Below are positions 63,179-64,000 of a stretch of DNA of 64,000 nt, piece by piece. Source of the DNA: Aliihoeflea sp052435735. GTDB taxonomy: Bacteria > Pseudomonadota > Alphaproteobacteria > Rhizobiales > Rhizobiaceae. The stretch is from NCBI GenBank assembly GCA_052435735.1, contig JBQVNB010000011.1, positions 1 through 64,000 of the forward strand, read 5' to 3'. The notes under the pieces were generated by a model, which was given only the letters and a program-made list of their open reading frames with translations, was not told the DNA's origin and did no database searches. The translations under genes were made by a program, and so were the position numbers. The first letter of the stretch is position 1; each line of letters starts with the position of its first letter.

Positions 63179-63322
63179 CCCCCTCTCCGTCGCGGGCTGC
63201 GCCCGCGCCACCTCTCCTCCTCCGGGGGCGAGGAAAGGCGTCAGGGCCGGCGACGGCGTTTCCTCCCCCCGAAGGGGGAGAGGTGACACGCGAAGCGTGA
63301 CGGAGAGGGTGGAGGGAACGTC
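63179..63322. repeat. Palindromic intergenic repeat between nrdA and nrdB
   Basis: CCCCCTCTCCGTCGCGGGCTGC... at the left and the near-complementary ...GTGACGGAGAGGGTGGAGGG at the right form a long imperfect inverted repeat. Inner arms read CCACCTCTCC against GGGAGAGGTG, and GCGGGCTGCGCCCGC and ACGCGAAGCGT form sub-hairpins. This is the kind of multicopy palindromic spacer element (RIME/REP-like) often seen in Rhizobiales genomes. As RNA it would fold strongly, which may stabilise or attenuate the nrdA-nrdB transcript. Confidence 0.7.
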
Positions 63323-63333
63323 GAGCGGAGGCG

Positions 63334-64000
63334 CTACTGACACGCCTCGCAATCCGGATCGTCCACCGCACAAGCCTTGCCCCAAGCCGCACCCGGATCG
63401 ATCACGATCGGCGCCGCCGACACCGCGTTGAGCTTCCCGTCCGTGCCCTTCAAAGTCGATTTCTCGACATGGGTCGCCGAGCGCGCGCGCAGATAGTAGG
63501 CCGTCTTCAGCCCCTTCCGCCACGCCAGCCGATAGAGCGCGTCGAGCGCCTTGCCGGACGGGTTCGCCATGTAGAGATTGAGCGACTGCGCCTGGTCGAT
63601 CCATTTCTGACGCCGCGACGCGGCCTCGATCAGCCAGACGCTGTCGATCTCGAAAGCAGTCGCGTAAAGCGCCTTCAGATCATCGGGAATGCGGTCGATC
63701 TGCCCCACCGAACCGTCGAAGTATTTCAGGTCCGAGATCATCACCTCGTCCCACAGCCCGCGCGCCTTCAGATCGCGCACCAGCGCCGCGTTCACGACGG
63801 TGAAATCGCCCGACATGTTCGATTTCACGAACAGGTTCTGGTAGGCTGGCTCGATCGATTGCGACACGCCGCAGATGTTGGAGATCGTCGCCGTCGGCGC
63901 GATCGCCATCGTGTTGGAGTTGCGCATCCCGACCGTTTTCACCCGCTCGCGCAGTCCGTTCCAGTCAAGGGTCGCGCGCGCGTCCATCTCGACCCCCGGC
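63334..64000 (-). CDS. nrdA: Ribonucleotide reductase class Ia, alpha subunit, C-terminal part
   Basis: The last 221 codons (stop at 63334) of the R1 catalytic subunit, cut by the right window edge. Visible are MRNSNTMAIAPTATISNICG and SQSIEPAYQNLFVKSN, the active-site strands near the radical relay, then DQAQSLNLYMANPSGKAL and KGLKTAYYLRARSATHVEKS with the conserved tyrosine pair of radical transfer. The terminal DPDCEACQ carries the redox-active CxxC that is reduced by thioredoxin or glutaredoxin. Located upstream of nrdB on the same strand. Confidence 0.96.
   Translation of the reverse strand, partial: PGVEMDARATLDWNGLRERVKTVGMRNSNTMAIAPTATISNICGVSQSIEPAYQNLFVKSNMSGDFTVVNAALVRDLKARGLWDEVMISDLKYFDGSVGQIDRIPDDLKALYATAFEIDSVWLIEAASRRQKWIDQAQSLNLYMANPSGKALDALYRLAWRKGLKTAYYLRARSATHVEKSTLKGTDGKLNAVSAAPIVIDPGAAWGKACAVDDPDCEACQ

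Overview
The window is a GC-rich alphaproteobacterial chromosome segment. Dense coding, many 1-11 bp start/stop overlaps, an ExoF-like exporter, an Atu3671/MupA-type NRPS, urea-carboxylase-like and polyamine-type ABC genes, and a palindromic spacer element of the kind scattered through Rhizobiales all point to Hyphomicrobiales (Rhizobiales). The genus cannot be fixed from the sequence alone.

Positions 1-39.4 kb form an exopolysaccharide (EPS) locus of the Wzx/Wzy type with a secondary-metabolite pathway built into it. The left edge holds the start of an IS5-family transposase and a lower-GC rhamnan-synthesis-F-like gene. Next come an acyltransferase-3, a 1.5 kaa NRPS (formyltransferase, C-like remnant, adenylation domain split by a luciferase-like monooxygenase, carrier) and its own phosphopantetheinyl transferase. 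The EPS machinery follows: a priming sugar transferase, glycosyltransferases of GT2, GT4 and GT26 type, a secreted SGNH esterase, an RTX-tailed glycosidase-like protein, Wza/ExoF, Wzz, a CpsD-like protein that has lost its P-loop lysine, an ExeA-like ATPase and a sugar oxidoreductase. A 2140-aa polyketide synthase (KS-AT-KR-DH-ACP-TE) lies after these, then two more GT4 enzymes, the Wzy-like polymerase and the Wzx flippase. My reading is that a glycine-derived NRPS/PKS acyl product is made together with, and possibly attached to, the polysaccharide. Several intergenic regions across the locus share a near-palindromic TAGATCGAATTAGAA-like motif, which suggests joint regulation.

Positions 39.5-45.9 kb hold a LysR regulator divergent from an operon of pxpA, a BCCP, a biotin carboxylase, pxpB and pxpC. 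PxpB and PxpC are homologous to the carboxyltransferase halves of urea carboxylase, so the operon reads as a split urea-carboxylase-like or 5-oxoprolinase system. A GntR-type regulator with two winged-helix domains closes this part.

Positions 46.2-57.1 kb form a long plus-strand operon. It encodes a polyamine/opine-type ABC importer (two ATPases, two permeases, a Tat-exported binding protein and a second binding protein without a signal peptide), two SDR dehydrogenases, a polysaccharide-deacetylase/allantoinase-like amidohydrolase, a small Cys-rich protein, a CobW GTPase and a GNAT acetyltransferase. On the minus strand, hyuB-hyuA (hydantoinase/oxoprolinase) face it, with a divergent AraC regulator. 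The theme is uptake and ring-opening of a cyclic amide or ureido compound of unknown identity.

Positions 62-64 kb are core genome: nrdB and the 3' end of nrdA, separated by a palindromic repeat.
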